DNA of 64,000 nt from Variovorax gracilis (lineage in GTDB: Bacteria > Pseudomonadota > Gammaproteobacteria > Burkholderiales > Burkholderiaceae_C). The notes under the pieces are model-generated. The model searched no databases. It worked only from the letters and a program-made list of their open reading frames with translations, and was not told the DNA's origin. Made by a program: the position numbers and the translations under genes. The stretch is taken from the NCBI RefSeq assembly GCF_030317115.1, contig NZ_JASZYF010000022.1, positions 1 to 64,000 on the forward strand. The letters run 5' to 3'. Shown piece after piece: positions 33,928 to 42,912 of the stretch; positions within the stretch are counted from its first letter, which is position 1; every line of letters starts with the position of its first letter.

Positions 33928-35327
33928 GCGAGGTACTCCCGGGGATCCGTCAACCGGCCCTGCAGGGCGGATGCCGCGACGGCGGCAGGGCTCATCAGGT
34001 GAGTGCGGCCACCCTGTCCCTGCCGGTTTTCGAAGTTGCGGTTGGAGGTGGAGGCGCAGCGTTCGCCTGGCGCCAGGCTGTCGCCGTTCATGCCGATGCA
34101 CATGGAGCAGCCCGATTCACGCCACTCGAATCCCGCGTCGACGAAGATCTGCGCCAGGCCTTCGGCCTCGGCCGCGCGCTTGACGCTGCCCGAGCCCGGC
34201 ACCACCAGGGCGCGCACGCCCGCGGCCAAGCGGCGACCGCGCACCACGTCGGCAGCCGCGCGCAGGTCTTCCAGGCGGCCGTTGGTGCACGAACCGATGA
34301 AGGCCACATCGATGGCCACCGAAGACAGCGGCTGGCCGAACGTGAGGCCCATGTAGGCCAGGCTTTCGTTCAGACGGTCGCGCTCGGTCTCGTCCCTCGG
34401 CGCCGCACCGTCGCCCACGCGGCCGGAAAAGGCGGCGCTGTCCGCCGGCGTTGTGCCCCAGGTCACTCGCGGGGCGACGGTGGCGGCATCGAGCTGTACG
34501 CAACGGTCGTAGTCGGCCGGGGCATCGGTGCGCAAAGCGCTCCAGGCCTTCGCAGCCTGCTCGAAATGCTCGCGCGCAGCGCCCTGCACACGATCGCGCA
34601 AGTAGGCGAGGGTGGTGGCGTCGGGCGCGATCAGGCCGAAGCGCGAGCCGGCCTCGATGGTCATGTTGCACAGTGTGAGCCGCGCTTCCATCGAGAGCGC
34701 CTGCACGGTGGGGCCGAAGTATTCGATGCCGTGGCCGGTGCCGCCGCTGGTACCGATGTGGTGGATGAGGGCCAGCGCCAAGTCCTTGGAATAGACGCCC
34801 GCGGCCAGCGCGCCCGAGATGGCGACGCCCATGGTACGGGGCTTGCGCATCCACAGGCTCTGGGTGCTCATCACATGGGCAACTTCGGAGGTGCCAATGC
34901 CCCAGGCCAGTGCGCCCATGGCACCGAGCGTGGCGCTGTGCGAGTCACCGCAGACCACCGTACTGCCGGGCAGCACGTAGCCCAGTTCCGGCGCGATGAC
35001 GTGGACGATGCCTTGCAGCGGATGGTCCAGGTCGAACAGGCGCATGCCGGTGGCCTGCGTGTTGCGCCGCAGGGTGGCGATCTGCTCCCGGCTTTCGGCA
35101 TTGGGGATGTGGGACAGGCGGTCGGCCGTGGTCGGCACATTGTGGTCCTGCACCGCGATGTGGCGCGCCGACGAGCGCAGCGTGTGGCCGGCCTCGGCCA
35201 TGCTGGCGAAGGCCTGCGGGCTGGACACCTCCTGCACCAGGTGCCGGTCGATGTAGACCAGGTCCTCGCCGGCATCGTTGCGGGCAACTGCGTGCGCCGC
35301 CCAGATTTTGTCGAACAGGGTTGTCAT
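33924..35327 (-). CDS. leuC: aconitase-family dehydratase large subunit (LeuC-like)
   Basis: 467 residues. The [4Fe-4S] ligands Cys347 (FIGSCTNGRLED), Cys407 and Cys410 (GCSMCIGMNGD) are in place, matching LeuC spacing. Other family segments are TLFDKIWAAHAVA, VVCGDSHSATLGAMGALAWG and IAPDATTLAYLRDR. It forms the [4Fe-4S] half of an isopropylmalate-isomerase-like dehydratase with the small subunit just downstream. It lies 18 bases after a Bug gene and ahead of a C-C lyase gene, so a role in degrading a branched or substituted malate is likely. Confidence 0.92.
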   Translation of the reverse strand: MTTLFDKIWAAHAVARNDAGEDLVYIDRHLVQEVSSPQAFASMAEAGHTLRSSARHIAVQDHNVPTTADRLSHIPNAESREQIATLRRNTQATGMRLFDLDHPLQGIVHVIAPELGYVLPGSTVVCGDSHSATLGAMGALAWGIGTSEVAHVMSTQSLWMRKPRTMGVAISGALAAGVYSKDLALALIHHIGTSGGTGHGIEYFGPTVQALSMEARLTLCNMTIEAGSRFGLIAPDATTLAYLRDRVQGAAREHFEQAAKAWSALRTDAPADYDRCVQLDAATVAPRVTWGTTPADSAAFSGRVGDGAAPRDETERDRLNESLAYMGLTFGQPLSSVAIDVAFIGSCTNGRLEDLRAAADVVRGRRLAAGVRALVVPGSGSVKRAAEAEGLAQIFVDAGFEWRESGCSMCIGMNGDSLAPGERCASTSNRNFENRQGQGGRTHLMSPAAVAASALQGRLTDPREYLA

Positions 35328-35345
35328 GGGGTGGGGGGAATTTCG

Positions 35346-36347
35346 TCAATCAAGCTTGATGTCGGCGGTCTTGACGATCGCCTTGTTCTTCTCCAGGTCG
35401 CGCACGATCTCGCGGCCATAGGCCTCGGGCGTGCCCGGCATGGCCACGATGCCCAGCGAGGCGAGACGGTCGCGCATCTCGGGCGCGTTCAGCACCTTTT
35501 GCAGCGCCGCGCTCAGCTTCCGGATCACCGGCTCCGGCGTGCGCGCGGGAGCCAGCAGGCCCACCCAGGAGTTGATCTCGAAGTCTTTCAGGCCGGCTTC
35601 GATGAAGGTCGGCACGTCCGGCAGCGAAGGAGCGCGCTGGCGCGAGGTGACGGCCACGGCCTTGACCTGACCGCCCTTGACGAAGGGCATGGCGCCCGTC
35701 ACGGCGGCGAAGGTCACCGGCAGGGTGCCGCCCACCACGTCGGCCAGGGCCTGGCCACCGCCCTTGTAGGGCACGTGGGTCATCGGGATGCCGGTGCGTT
35801 GGTGCAGCATTTCACCAGCCAGATGGGTGGTGCTGCCGGCGCCTGCGCTGCCGTAGGACATGCCGCCGGGAACGGTCTTGGCGTAGTTCTGCAGTTCGGC
35901 CATGGTGTTGAGGCCCAGCTTGGCGTTGGTCGCCACCAGCAGGATGGCGTCGCCGATCTTGCCGATGGGTGCGAAGTCCTTGACGGGATCGAACGGCACC
36001 TTGGCATACACGTTGGGATTGATGACGAGCGTGCCGTCATAGCCGAGCAGCAGGGTGTAACCGTCGGGTTCGGCCCGCGCGGCCATTTGGGTGCCGATGT
36101 TGCCGGCGGCGCCGGGTTTGTTGTCCACCACCACCTGCTGGCCGAGTTCCTGGCTGAGCTTCTCGGCCACGATGCGGGCGCTGGTATCGGTCACGCCGGC
36201 GGTGGCGAAGGGCACGATCAGGCGGATCGGCTTGCTGGGATAGTCGCTCTGCGCATGGGCAGCGGGCAGGCCGCAGGCGGCCAGGGCCATGGCGGCGCCT
36301 AGCAGTCGACGGCGGGCTTGGGCGGGCAGTGTGGGGTACGGATTCAC
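35346..36347 (-). CDS. Bug/TctC-family periplasmic solute-binding protein (second copy)
   Basis: 333 residues from the GTG at 36347, which follows AGGAAACG; an in-frame ATG exists upstream without a ribosome site. The signal peptide includes RRRLLGAAMALAACGLPAAH. The family text follows: YPSKPIRLIVPFATAGVTDT, VVVDNKPGAAGNIGTQMAAR, and THVPYKGGGQALADVVGG, which is the typical Bug ligand loop. Two Bug proteins in one operon probably bind different forms of the substrate or serve uptake and sensing. Confidence 0.92.
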   Translation of the reverse strand: MNPYPTLPAQARRRLLGAAMALAACGLPAAHAQSDYPSKPIRLIVPFATAGVTDTSARIVAEKLSQELGQQVVVDNKPGAAGNIGTQMAARAEPDGYTLLLGYDGTLVINPNVYAKVPFDPVKDFAPIGKIGDAILLVATNAKLGLNTMAELQNYAKTVPGGMSYGSAGAGSTTHLAGEMLHQRTGIPMTHVPYKGGGQALADVVGGTLPVTFAAVTGAMPFVKGGQVKAVAVTSRQRAPSLPDVPTFIEAGLKDFEINSWVGLLAPARTPEPVIRKLSAALQKVLNAPEMRDRLASLGIVAMPGTPEAYGREIVRDLEKNKAIVKTADIKLD

Positions 36348-36412
36348 GATGTCGTTTCCTGTTGATTGGGCTGAAGGGAGCAGGGGCCGGGCGACCGGGG
36401 AGGGGATCGGAG

Positions 36413-37375
36413 TCACTGCCGCCGTTGGGCGGCGGCGAATTCCATCAGGCGTTCATCGCGCCAGGCGCGGCGCGACTCCAGATCTGCGTGCGGCAGGTGC
36501 TCGCGGCGATGTGCCTCCACCTGCCTGATCAGGGCTGCATCCCAGGGCTGTTTGTGGCTGCGTGAATCGGCGATTCGCTGGTAGAGCGGACCCAGGCGCG
36601 CGGCGTAGTCGGCCACGCCGCCCGGTGCATTCAGGTCGATGGTCTCGAAGGGTCCCATGAAGGACCACCGCCAACCCAGGCCATCGCGCACGGTCTTGTC
36701 GATGTCCTCGCAACTGGCGACACCTTCCTGCACCAGCGCCCAGGCTTCGCGCAGCAGCACCGCCTGCAGCCGGTTCAGCACGAAACCTTCGACCTCCTTG
36801 CGCACATGTACCACGGTCTGGCCCACGGCCCGCATCAACGCTTCGGCGAAGTCGACAGTGGTCGCCGACGTCTCGGGCGAGGGGACCAGCTCGACCACCG
36901 GCACCAGGTAGGGCGGGTTGACAGGATGCGCGATCAGAACCCGCGGCGAGATCGACAGCCCCATCGCGAACGCCGATCCAGGGATCCCGGAGGTCGAGCT
37001 GCCCACGATCAAGTCAGGCGAGGCGATGGCATCGAGGTCGACCATCAGCTGCCGCTTCACATCGACACGTTCCAGCACCGACTCCTGGACATAGGCCACG
37101 CCATCGACCGCCTCGACCAGCGTGGCAGCCGGCGTGATGCGCGCCAGCACGTCGGCGGGAGCCTCGTCGATCAGTCCGTGCCGCCGCAGGCCGGCCAGCT
37201 GTTCTGCGATCAGCGGAATCGCCTTGCGCGTGATCTCCGGGTTGGCGTCGAACATCTTCACGTTCAGGCCGGCACGGGCGTAGACCACAGCCCATCCGGC
37301 GCCCACCAGGCCGGCGCCGACGATCGCAACCGGGCGACCGCCGCAGAGTTTCTCAATGCCGTGGATATCGATCAT
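36413..37375 (-). CDS. 3-hydroxyacyl-CoA dehydrogenase-family dehydrogenase
   Basis: 320 residues. NAD-binding AIVGAGLVGAGWAVVYARAG with the Gly-rich loop at 20-25, then IVGSSTSGIPGSAFA, RVLIAHPVNPPYLVPVVELV and EVEGFVLNRLQAVLLREAWA with the catalytic His in the AHPVNPP segment. This layout matches the short single-domain group that includes L-gulonate 3-dehydrogenase (lambda-crystallin) and carnitine dehydrogenase. It probably oxidises a free 3-hydroxy acid rather than a CoA ester. The start overlaps the lacI-like stop by four bases. Confidence 0.88.
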   Translation of the reverse strand: MIDIHGIEKLCGGRPVAIVGAGLVGAGWAVVYARAGLNVKMFDANPEITRKAIPLIAEQLAGLRRHGLIDEAPADVLARITPAATLVEAVDGVAYVQESVLERVDVKRQLMVDLDAIASPDLIVGSSTSGIPGSAFAMGLSISPRVLIAHPVNPPYLVPVVELVPSPETSATTVDFAEALMRAVGQTVVHVRKEVEGFVLNRLQAVLLREAWALVQEGVASCEDIDKTVRDGLGWRWSFMGPFETIDLNAPGGVADYAARLGPLYQRIADSRSHKQPWDAALIRQVEAHRREHLPHADLESRRAWRDERLMEFAAAQRRQ

Positions 37376-38460
37376 CTTGTCTTGTTCCTCTTGTTTTCTG
37401 GACGGGGCAGTCGGCGCCCAGCCCGTGGCGCCGCGGCGCGCTGGGATTCGCGAACGCGCACGGTGCCGCGCTCGACCAGCACGCAGGGCACGGCCACACT
37501 GCGCGCCAGGATCTGGCCGCCGATCTGCTCGAGCAGCAGGGTGCGGGTGGCGTCGACCATGCGATCCACGTCCTGCTGCACGGTCGTCAGGTCGAACGAC
37601 GGCCAGGCGGCCTGCGGAACGTTGTCGAAGCCCACCACCGACACATCGTGCGGCACCTGCAGGCCGAGTTCTCCGCGCAGGGTCTCCAGCGCCGCGATGG
37701 CCATGTGGTCATTGGCGGCGAACAGCGCATCGGGGCGCGTGGCCGGGTCGCCGAACAGCGCCAGCACCGCGCGCCGTGCTTCGACGAAGTCGTAACGGCC
37801 GACGGCCCTGGCGTGAAGGTCGAGGCCGGCCGCGGACAGGGCCTCGCACAGCCCGGCCTCGCGGTCCAAGCTGGTGGATGCGTTCTCCTGCCCGGCCAGC
37901 CAGGCAATGCGGCGATGGCCGGTGCGCACCAGCATCTCGCCCACGAGCCGGCCGCCGTCGTGGTTCTGCGAAGTCACCGAACTGGTCGAGTAGCGGCCCA
38001 TGGCGCCCATCTGCGCCACGCGGTTGAACAGCACCACGGGTATGCCGGCACTGGTGCAGTCGTTCGCCAGGGCCGACGACAGCGTGGTGGACGCCATGAC
38101 GATGCCATCGACCTGGTACTGCAGGATGTCCGCAAGCACGTCGTCGGCATCGACCGTCGGGCTGATGAAGAGCAGTACGTGGTAACCGTCCTGCTGCAGC
38201 GCCTGGCACAGGCGTTCGATGACCAGCGGGTAGAACTGGTTCTCCAGGCAACCCATGACCAGCCCGATGATGCGGCTGCGCCGGGTGATCAGGCTGCGGG
38301 CGATGGCATTGGGCCGGTAGCCAAGTTTGCGGGCGGCAGCATGGATTCGTTCGCGCGTTTCCGGCGCCACGCTGGCGCCGGGCGTGAAGGCGCGACTGAC
38401 GGCCGACTGCGACACGTGAGCCAGGCGTGCAACGTCGTGGGCGGTGAGCTTGGCCTTCAT
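37372..38460 (-). CDS. LacI-family transcriptional regulator of the operon
   Basis: 362 residues. The N-terminal helix-turn-helix LTAHDVARLAHVSQSAVSRA and hinge LGYRPNAIARSLITRRSRII are typical. The rest is a periplasmic-binding-protein-like sensor (IIGLVMGCLENQFYPLVIER, VVGFDNVPQAAWPSFDLTTV). It is encoded third in the operon, with ATGA overlaps at both ends, so it is probably autoregulated. The two CpG-centred palindromes before the first gene of the operon are likely its operators. Confidence 0.95.
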   Translation of the reverse strand: MKAKLTAHDVARLAHVSQSAVSRAFTPGASVAPETRERIHAAARKLGYRPNAIARSLITRRSRIIGLVMGCLENQFYPLVIERLCQALQQDGYHVLLFISPTVDADDVLADILQYQVDGIVMASTTLSSALANDCTSAGIPVVLFNRVAQMGAMGRYSTSSVTSQNHDGGRLVGEMLVRTGHRRIAWLAGQENASTSLDREAGLCEALSAAGLDLHARAVGRYDFVEARRAVLALFGDPATRPDALFAANDHMAIAALETLRGELGLQVPHDVSVVGFDNVPQAAWPSFDLTTVQQDVDRMVDATRTLLLEQIGGQILARSVAVPCVLVERGTVRVRESQRAAAPRAGRRLPRPENKRNKTR

Positions 38461-39233
38461 GCTGCGGTCCAACCGCCATCCAGCATCAACGCGCTGCCGG
38501 TCATCAGGCTGGAGGCATCGCTGGCCAGGAACACGACCGGCCCCATGACCTCTTCGAGCCTGCCCAGACGACCCAGCGCGATCTTGTCGATCACGAACTG
38601 GCGAAACACCGGGTCCTCGAACATCGGGGCGGTAAGAGCCGTCTCGATGAAGGTCGGGCACAGCGTGTTGACCCGGATGCCCGCCGGACCCAGCTCCCAG
38701 GCCAGTGCCTTGCTCATGCCCTCGATGGCGTGCTTGCTGGCGCAGTAGAGCGTGCGGCGCGGGCTGCCCACGTGCCCCATCTGCGAGGACATGGTGATGA
38801 TCGAGCCAGGCTGGCCCGCGGATTGCAGGCTTCGCGCGACTTCCCGGGTCACGTAGAGCGCCGCCTTCACGTTCAGGGCAAACACCGCATCGATGTCGTC
38901 ATCGAGCGTGTCGGTGAGGAGCTTGGGCCGGTTCATGCCCGCGTTGTTGACGAGGATCTGGAACGGGGGCCGGGACCGGATCTCGCGGCTCACCGCGGCG
39001 GAGTCGGTCACGTCGAGGACGAGAGGATCGGCACTGCCGCCCCGCTCGCGTATCGCCGTGCAGGCATTCTCCAGTTCCACAACAGAGCGCGCCGCCAGCG
39101 TGACCTCGGCGCCCGCCTGGGCCAGTGCGGCAGCGGCCGCCAGCCCCAGTCCCCGGCCCGCGCCGGTGACCAGCGCCCGCTTGCCCTCGAGCCGGAAGCC
39201 GCCGAACGCAGGCGGCGTGGTCGCAGACATCAT
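38457..39233 (-). CDS. short-chain dehydrogenase/reductase
   Basis: 258 residues from the ATG at 39233, overlapping the stop of the HisD-like gene. Classical SDR features: KRALVTGAGRGLGLAAAAAL (NAD(P) binding), LVNNAGMNRPKL, IITMSSQMGHVG, active-site YCASKHAIEGMSKAL (Tyr-x3-Lys) and PTFIETALTAPMF. The Asp at the end of the second strand is replaced by AARS, which suggests NADP(H) preference. It would oxidise or reduce a hydroxy or keto acid in the pathway. Confidence 0.93.
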   Translation of the reverse strand: MMSATTPPAFGGFRLEGKRALVTGAGRGLGLAAAAALAQAGAEVTLAARSVVELENACTAIRERGGSADPLVLDVTDSAAVSREIRSRPPFQILVNNAGMNRPKLLTDTLDDDIDAVFALNVKAALYVTREVARSLQSAGQPGSIITMSSQMGHVGSPRRTLYCASKHAIEGMSKALAWELGPAGIRVNTLCPTFIETALTAPMFEDPVFRQFVIDKIALGRLGRLEEVMGPVVFLASDASSLMTGSALMLDGGWTAA

Positions 39234-40552
39234 TCCTGCAGCGCCGGCACGGGTTCGTACCACGGCACTTCCGGCCGCGTGCCATAACGGCGCACCCGGA
39301 TATTGGCCTGCTCGCCGTGTCCGGCGAAGTTCTCCATGTGGCAGAGGCGCGAGCAGTATTCGCCGATCTCGGCACTGGCCGCGTCACTCGCCACCCGCTG
39401 GAAAGTGCAGGTCTTCAGGAACTTGCCGACCCACAGGCCGCCGGTGTAGCGCGCCGCCTTGTTGGTGGGCAGCGTGTGGTTGGTGCCGATCACCTTGTCG
39501 CCGAATGCCACGTTGGTGCGCGGCCCGAGGAACAAGGCGCCGTAGTTGGTCATGTTGTTCAGGAAGTAGTCCGGATCGCGGGTCATGACCTGCACATGCT
39601 CCGACGCGAGCTCGTCGGCCTTCTGCAGCATTTCCTCCTGGGTGTCGCAGACGATGACTTCGCCGAAGTCGGCCCAGCTGCGCGCGGCGATCTCCGCAGT
39701 CGGCAGGATCTTCAGCTGCCGCTCCACTTCCACCATGGTGGCCCTGGCCAAGTCCTCGCTGGTCGTCAGGAGCACGGCGGGGGAAGTCAGGCCATGTTCG
39801 GCCTGGCCGAGCAGGTCGACTGCGCAGAGTTCGCCGTCCACCGAGTCGTCGGCGATGACGAGGGTTTCGGTCGGCCCTGCGAAAAGGTCGATGCCGACGC
39901 GGCCGAAGAGCTGGCGCTTGGCCTCGGCCACGAACATGTTGCCGGGTCCGACGAGCATGTCCACCGGCGCGATGCTGGACGTGCCGACCGCCATCGCCAC
40001 GACAGCCTGCACGCCGCCCAGGACCAGAATTTCGTCTGCGCCCGCCAGGTGCATCGCGGCGACGATCGCAGGATGCGGCTCGCCGTGAAAGGGAGGCGCT
40101 GTTGCCACCACACGCTTCACGCCTGCGACCTTGGCGGTCAACACACTCATGTGCGCCGATGCCAGCAGCGGATACTTGCCGCCTGGGATGTAGCAACCGA
40201 CCGCGTTGATGGGAATGTGCCGGTGTCCCAGGAACACGCCGGGACGGGTCTCGACCTCGACGTCCAGCATCGAGTCCCGCTGGATCTGGGCGAAGTTGCG
40301 GACCTGCGCCTGCGCGAAGCGGATGTCCTCCTGCTCGCGGGCCGACAGGCTCTTGATGGCTTTTTCGATGTTCGCCTGCGACAGTCGGAAGTCGGCCGGG
40401 TCCCAGTTGTCGAACTTCTTGCTGTATTCGCGGACGGCCGCATCACCGCGCGATTCGATGTCGCGAATGATGCTTTCGACCGTGCTGCGGACCTTGCTGT
40501 CGTCGTCGGCGCGGGCCTGAGTGTCGCGGCCGCGTTTGAGATAGCGAATCAT
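39230..40552 (-). CDS. histidinol-dehydrogenase-family alcohol dehydrogenase (HpsN-like)
   Basis: 440 residues from the ATG at 40552; the in-frame upstream start would lie over the operators. Motifs: HIPINAVGCYIPGGKYPLLA, VVATAPPFHGEPHPAIVAAM, MLVGPGNMFVAEAKRQLFGR, GPTETLVIADDSVDGELCAV, DLLGQAEHGLTSPAVLLTTS and LPTNKAARYTGGLWVGKFLK. HisD-type enzymes oxidise a primary alcohol to a carboxylate in two NAD+ steps. Outside His synthesis the family contains sulfopropanediol 3-dehydrogenase and other sugar-acid or diol oxidases. Here it heads a catabolic operon, so it is not the his-operon enzyme. Confidence 0.88.
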   Translation of the reverse strand: MIRYLKRGRDTQARADDDSKVRSTVESIIRDIESRGDAAVREYSKKFDNWDPADFRLSQANIEKAIKSLSAREQEDIRFAQAQVRNFAQIQRDSMLDVEVETRPGVFLGHRHIPINAVGCYIPGGKYPLLASAHMSVLTAKVAGVKRVVATAPPFHGEPHPAIVAAMHLAGADEILVLGGVQAVVAMAVGTSSIAPVDMLVGPGNMFVAEAKRQLFGRVGIDLFAGPTETLVIADDSVDGELCAVDLLGQAEHGLTSPAVLLTTSEDLARATMVEVERQLKILPTAEIAARSWADFGEVIVCDTQEEMLQKADELASEHVQVMTRDPDYFLNNMTNYGALFLGPRTNVAFGDKVIGTNHTLPTNKAARYTGGLWVGKFLKTCTFQRVASDAASAEIGEYCSRLCHMENFAGHGEQANIRVRRYGTRPEVPWYEPVPALQE

Positions 40553-40573
40553 GGAAACTTTCTGGGCTGGTTG

Positions 40574-40587
40574 TGCATACGTATGCA
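40574..40587. promoter_or_regulatory. LacI-type operator O1, perfect palindrome
   Basis: TGCATACGTATGCA is a perfect 14-bp palindrome with a central CpG, the usual shape of LacI-family operators. It ends 22 bases before the ATG of the first operon gene at 40552, so a bound repressor would block transcription. Confidence 0.65.
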
Positions 40588-40599
40588 GCATCTCTTTTA

Positions 40600-40613
40600 T
40601 GCATTCGTATGCA
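40600..40613. promoter_or_regulatory. LacI-type operator O2
   Basis: TGCATTCGTATGCA differs from O1 by one base and keeps the central CpG. Its centre is 26 bases from O1, about two and a half helix turns. Paired sites this close may bind two dimers or block different promoter parts. Confidence 0.6.
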
Positions 40614-40714
40614 ATTCAGGGTTTTCCCCAAGGTGAACGACGGCGACAAGTCCACGGGCTCTGGCTTGATTCATGCCAATCAAGCAGACGACCTTGGCAA
40701 TTCGATCTCGTGGA

Positions 40715-41743
40715 TCAGGCCGCTTCGCGAAGTCGCCATGCGGCAGGGGCCATGCCGACGCACTTCTTGAATGCGCGGCTGAAGGCCGCCTCCGACTCGT
40801 ACCCGACTGCTTCGGCCACCGCAGCGACCTTCTTCGCGCCAGGCTCGGCCAGCATGAGGGTCGCGAGTTGCATGCGCCAGTGGGTCAGGTACTGCATCGG
40901 AGGCTGCCCGACGAATTGCGCAAAGCGTTCGACCAACACCGAACGTGATGCACCGGCCTGGGCCGCGAGTTCCTTCAACGTCCAGCGCTTGGCTGGTGCG
41001 CCGTGCAGTAGCGACAGAGTGCGCGCGACCAGCGGATCGTGCAGACCGGCTAGCCAACCGGTCTGCGCATCGTCAATTGTTTCCAGGTGATGCCGAATCA
41101 CCTCGACAAACATCAGTTCGGCCAGGCGCAGCAGCACCCCCTGGCAGCCGGACGATGGCTCGCGCAACACGCACAGAGCGAACTCAACCAGGTGATGCAT
41201 GCGATCGTTCGACTGGGTTGCGGGCCGCAAATGGATCATGGCGGGCAACGCGTCGAGCACCGGGTTGCAGGGCCTCAGGTCGCAACCGAGGAAGCCACAG
41301 ATGAACTGTGTGCCGTCGGCTCCGTTGCCACCTTCGCTGACGATCGAAGGCAGTTCGCCGGAAGCCATGCTCCGGAAGAACGCGACGGCCTCCTCGGGTC
41401 CATAGGGAGCTTCAGTGCCGGGCGGATCGGCAAGGTAGTAGGCCTCGCCATGCGGCACGACCAGCACGTCGCCCGTTTCGAAGCGCTCGGGAGGCGCATC
41501 GCGAAGTCCGGCCCAGCAGCCACCATGCGTGACGATGTGGTATGAGATCAGGTGCTGAGAAGCCGGTAGCACGATCCGGCGAAACACTTCGGTCTGCGGC
41601 GCCCAGGACATCCATGGGGGATGCGCATCGACCAGAAACAGCATCGAGCCGGTCAGCCGCACGCACCGCAGCACGTCGGACATGACATCAGAGCCGGACG
41701 CCGCAGCATGCGATCCGGACTTTGGGTCATGGTCGACGTTCAT
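40715..41743 (-). CDS. AraC-family transcriptional regulator (cupin_6 type)
   Basis: 342 residues from the ATG at 41743. The N-terminal cupin-like sensor contains ISYHIVTHGGCWAGLRD and ERFETGDVLVVPHGEAYYLA. The C-terminal AraC domain is WTLKELAAQAGASRSVLVER, FAQFVGQPPMQYLTHWRMQL, EAVGYESEAAFSRAFKKCVG. It is 162 bases upstream of the HisD-like operon on the same strand and 48 bases divergent from the methyltransferase gene, so it may regulate that methyltransferase or its own gene. Confidence 0.93.
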   Translation of the reverse strand: MNVDHDPKSGSHAAASGSDVMSDVLRCVRLTGSMLFLVDAHPPWMSWAPQTEVFRRIVLPASQHLISYHIVTHGGCWAGLRDAPPERFETGDVLVVPHGEAYYLADPPGTEAPYGPEEAVAFFRSMASGELPSIVSEGGNGADGTQFICGFLGCDLRPCNPVLDALPAMIHLRPATQSNDRMHHLVEFALCVLREPSSGCQGVLLRLAELMFVEVIRHHLETIDDAQTGWLAGLHDPLVARTLSLLHGAPAKRWTLKELAAQAGASRSVLVERFAQFVGQPPMQYLTHWRMQLATLMLAEPGAKKVAAVAEAVGYESEAAFSRAFKKCVGMAPAAWRLREAA

Positions 41744-41790
41744 GGCTGCCTTGATGCTATGGCTGCTGCGCTTCACGAAAGGAGCATGCC

Positions 41791-42591
41791 ATGAGTGCGC
41801 GAATCGAAGGGGCCGTGCGGTCTCCGGCCGACGTGTATGACGACCAGTTCGTCCCGGCCCTGTTCAGGCACTGGGGCCCTGTGGTCTGCGACGCCGCGAA
41901 GATCACCGCGGGCCAACGTGTGCTCGACGTCGCCTGCGGCACCGGCGCCCTGACCGTCGCGGTGGCCGGGCGCGTCTGGCCGGGCGGCGCGGCGCTCGGG
42001 CTCGATGCAAACCCCGAGATGCTGGCGGTGGCTCAGCGAAAGCATCCGGACATCGAATGGCATCGCGGCTGCGCCGAATCGCTGCCCTTCGCCGACGCGG
42101 AATTCGATGCCGTCGTGAGTCAGTTCGGCTTGATGTTCTTCGACGATCGTGTTGCCGCGTTGCGTGAGATGCAGCGCGTGCTGCGGCCGGGCGGCCGCCT
42201 TGTCGTCGCAGTATGCGATGCGCTCGAGCGCTCGCCCGGCTACGCGGCGCTCGCCGCGCTGCTTGAGCGGCTATTCGGCAAGACCGTTGCCGATGCCTTC
42301 CGTGCACCATTCGTGCTCGGCGATGCGGCTGCACTTCGCGCACTGTGCGTAGCCGCGGATATCGCGGACGCGACTGTCGTTCAATGCCATGGCACCGTTC
42401 GCTTCGCATCGATCGACCTGCTGGTGTCGACCGAACGCGCCTGCGTGTGGACGCTTGGAGGTCAGTTGGACGCAACGCAGTTCGAGCTTCTGCGGGAAGA
42501 AGCGCAAGGCGCGTTGCTGCCATTCGTCGATGCCGGCGGCATGGTCTCGTTCGCGATGCCGGCCTTGCTGATCACCGCGGTGAAAAGGTGA
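41791..42591 (+). CDS. class I SAM-dependent methyltransferase
   Basis: 266 residues. The SAM-binding loop is QRVLDVACGTGALTVAVAGR, followed by ALGLDANPEMLAVAQRKHPD, and AEFDAVVSQFGLMFFDDRVA and LREMQRVLRPGGRLVVAVCD. The UbiE/Methyltransf_11 type acts on small molecules; the substrate is not predictable here. It is divergent from the AraC gene, which often controls such neighbours. An AGGAG site lies upstream of the start. Confidence 0.9.
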   Translation: MSARIEGAVRSPADVYDDQFVPALFRHWGPVVCDAAKITAGQRVLDVACGTGALTVAVAGRVWPGGAALGLDANPEMLAVAQRKHPDIEWHRGCAESLPFADAEFDAVVSQFGLMFFDDRVAALREMQRVLRPGGRLVVAVCDALERSPGYAALAALLERLFGKTVADAFRAPFVLGDAAALRALCVAADIADATVVQCHGTVRFASIDLLVSTERACVWTLGGQLDATQFELLREEAQGALLPFVDAGGMVSFAMPALLITAVKR

Positions 42592-42684
42592 GTTCCTCTC
42601 AAGCAGCCCTTGGCCATCGATCCACAAGCGACCGCCAAGCGGGTGACGGACTGCCCGTCGCGCAAGCCCTCGAATCTTGACGAG

Positions 42685-42912
42685 CTAGTCGCCCAGATCG
42701 CGCTGCACCTGCAAAAGCATCGAGCACCAGATCAGCCCGATCCGGTCCACCGCCTCGGCCATGGTGTAGCCCATCTGGGTGAGCCATTCGGGCCGGTTCA
42801 ACACCAGGGCCGCCGCGATCTGCTCACCGGTGGAGAGCGCGCTGATCCCTCCGGCGCGGGCGTCCCGGCACTTGGCAAGCAGGTGGCGATATTCGAAGTT
42901 GTCTATGGACAT
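42685..42912 (-). CDS. conserved hypothetical protein (75 aa)
   Basis: A small protein (MSIDNFEYRHLLAKCRDARA, GGISALSTGEQIAAALVLNR, MGYTMAEAVDRIGLIWCSM). I recall close relatives as single genes in Burkholderiales, with no known role. No signal or membrane segment. It is convergent with the methyltransferase. Confidence 0.7.
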   Translation of the reverse strand: MSIDNFEYRHLLAKCRDARAGGISALSTGEQIAAALVLNRPEWLTQMGYTMAEAVDRIGLIWCSMLLQVQRDLGD

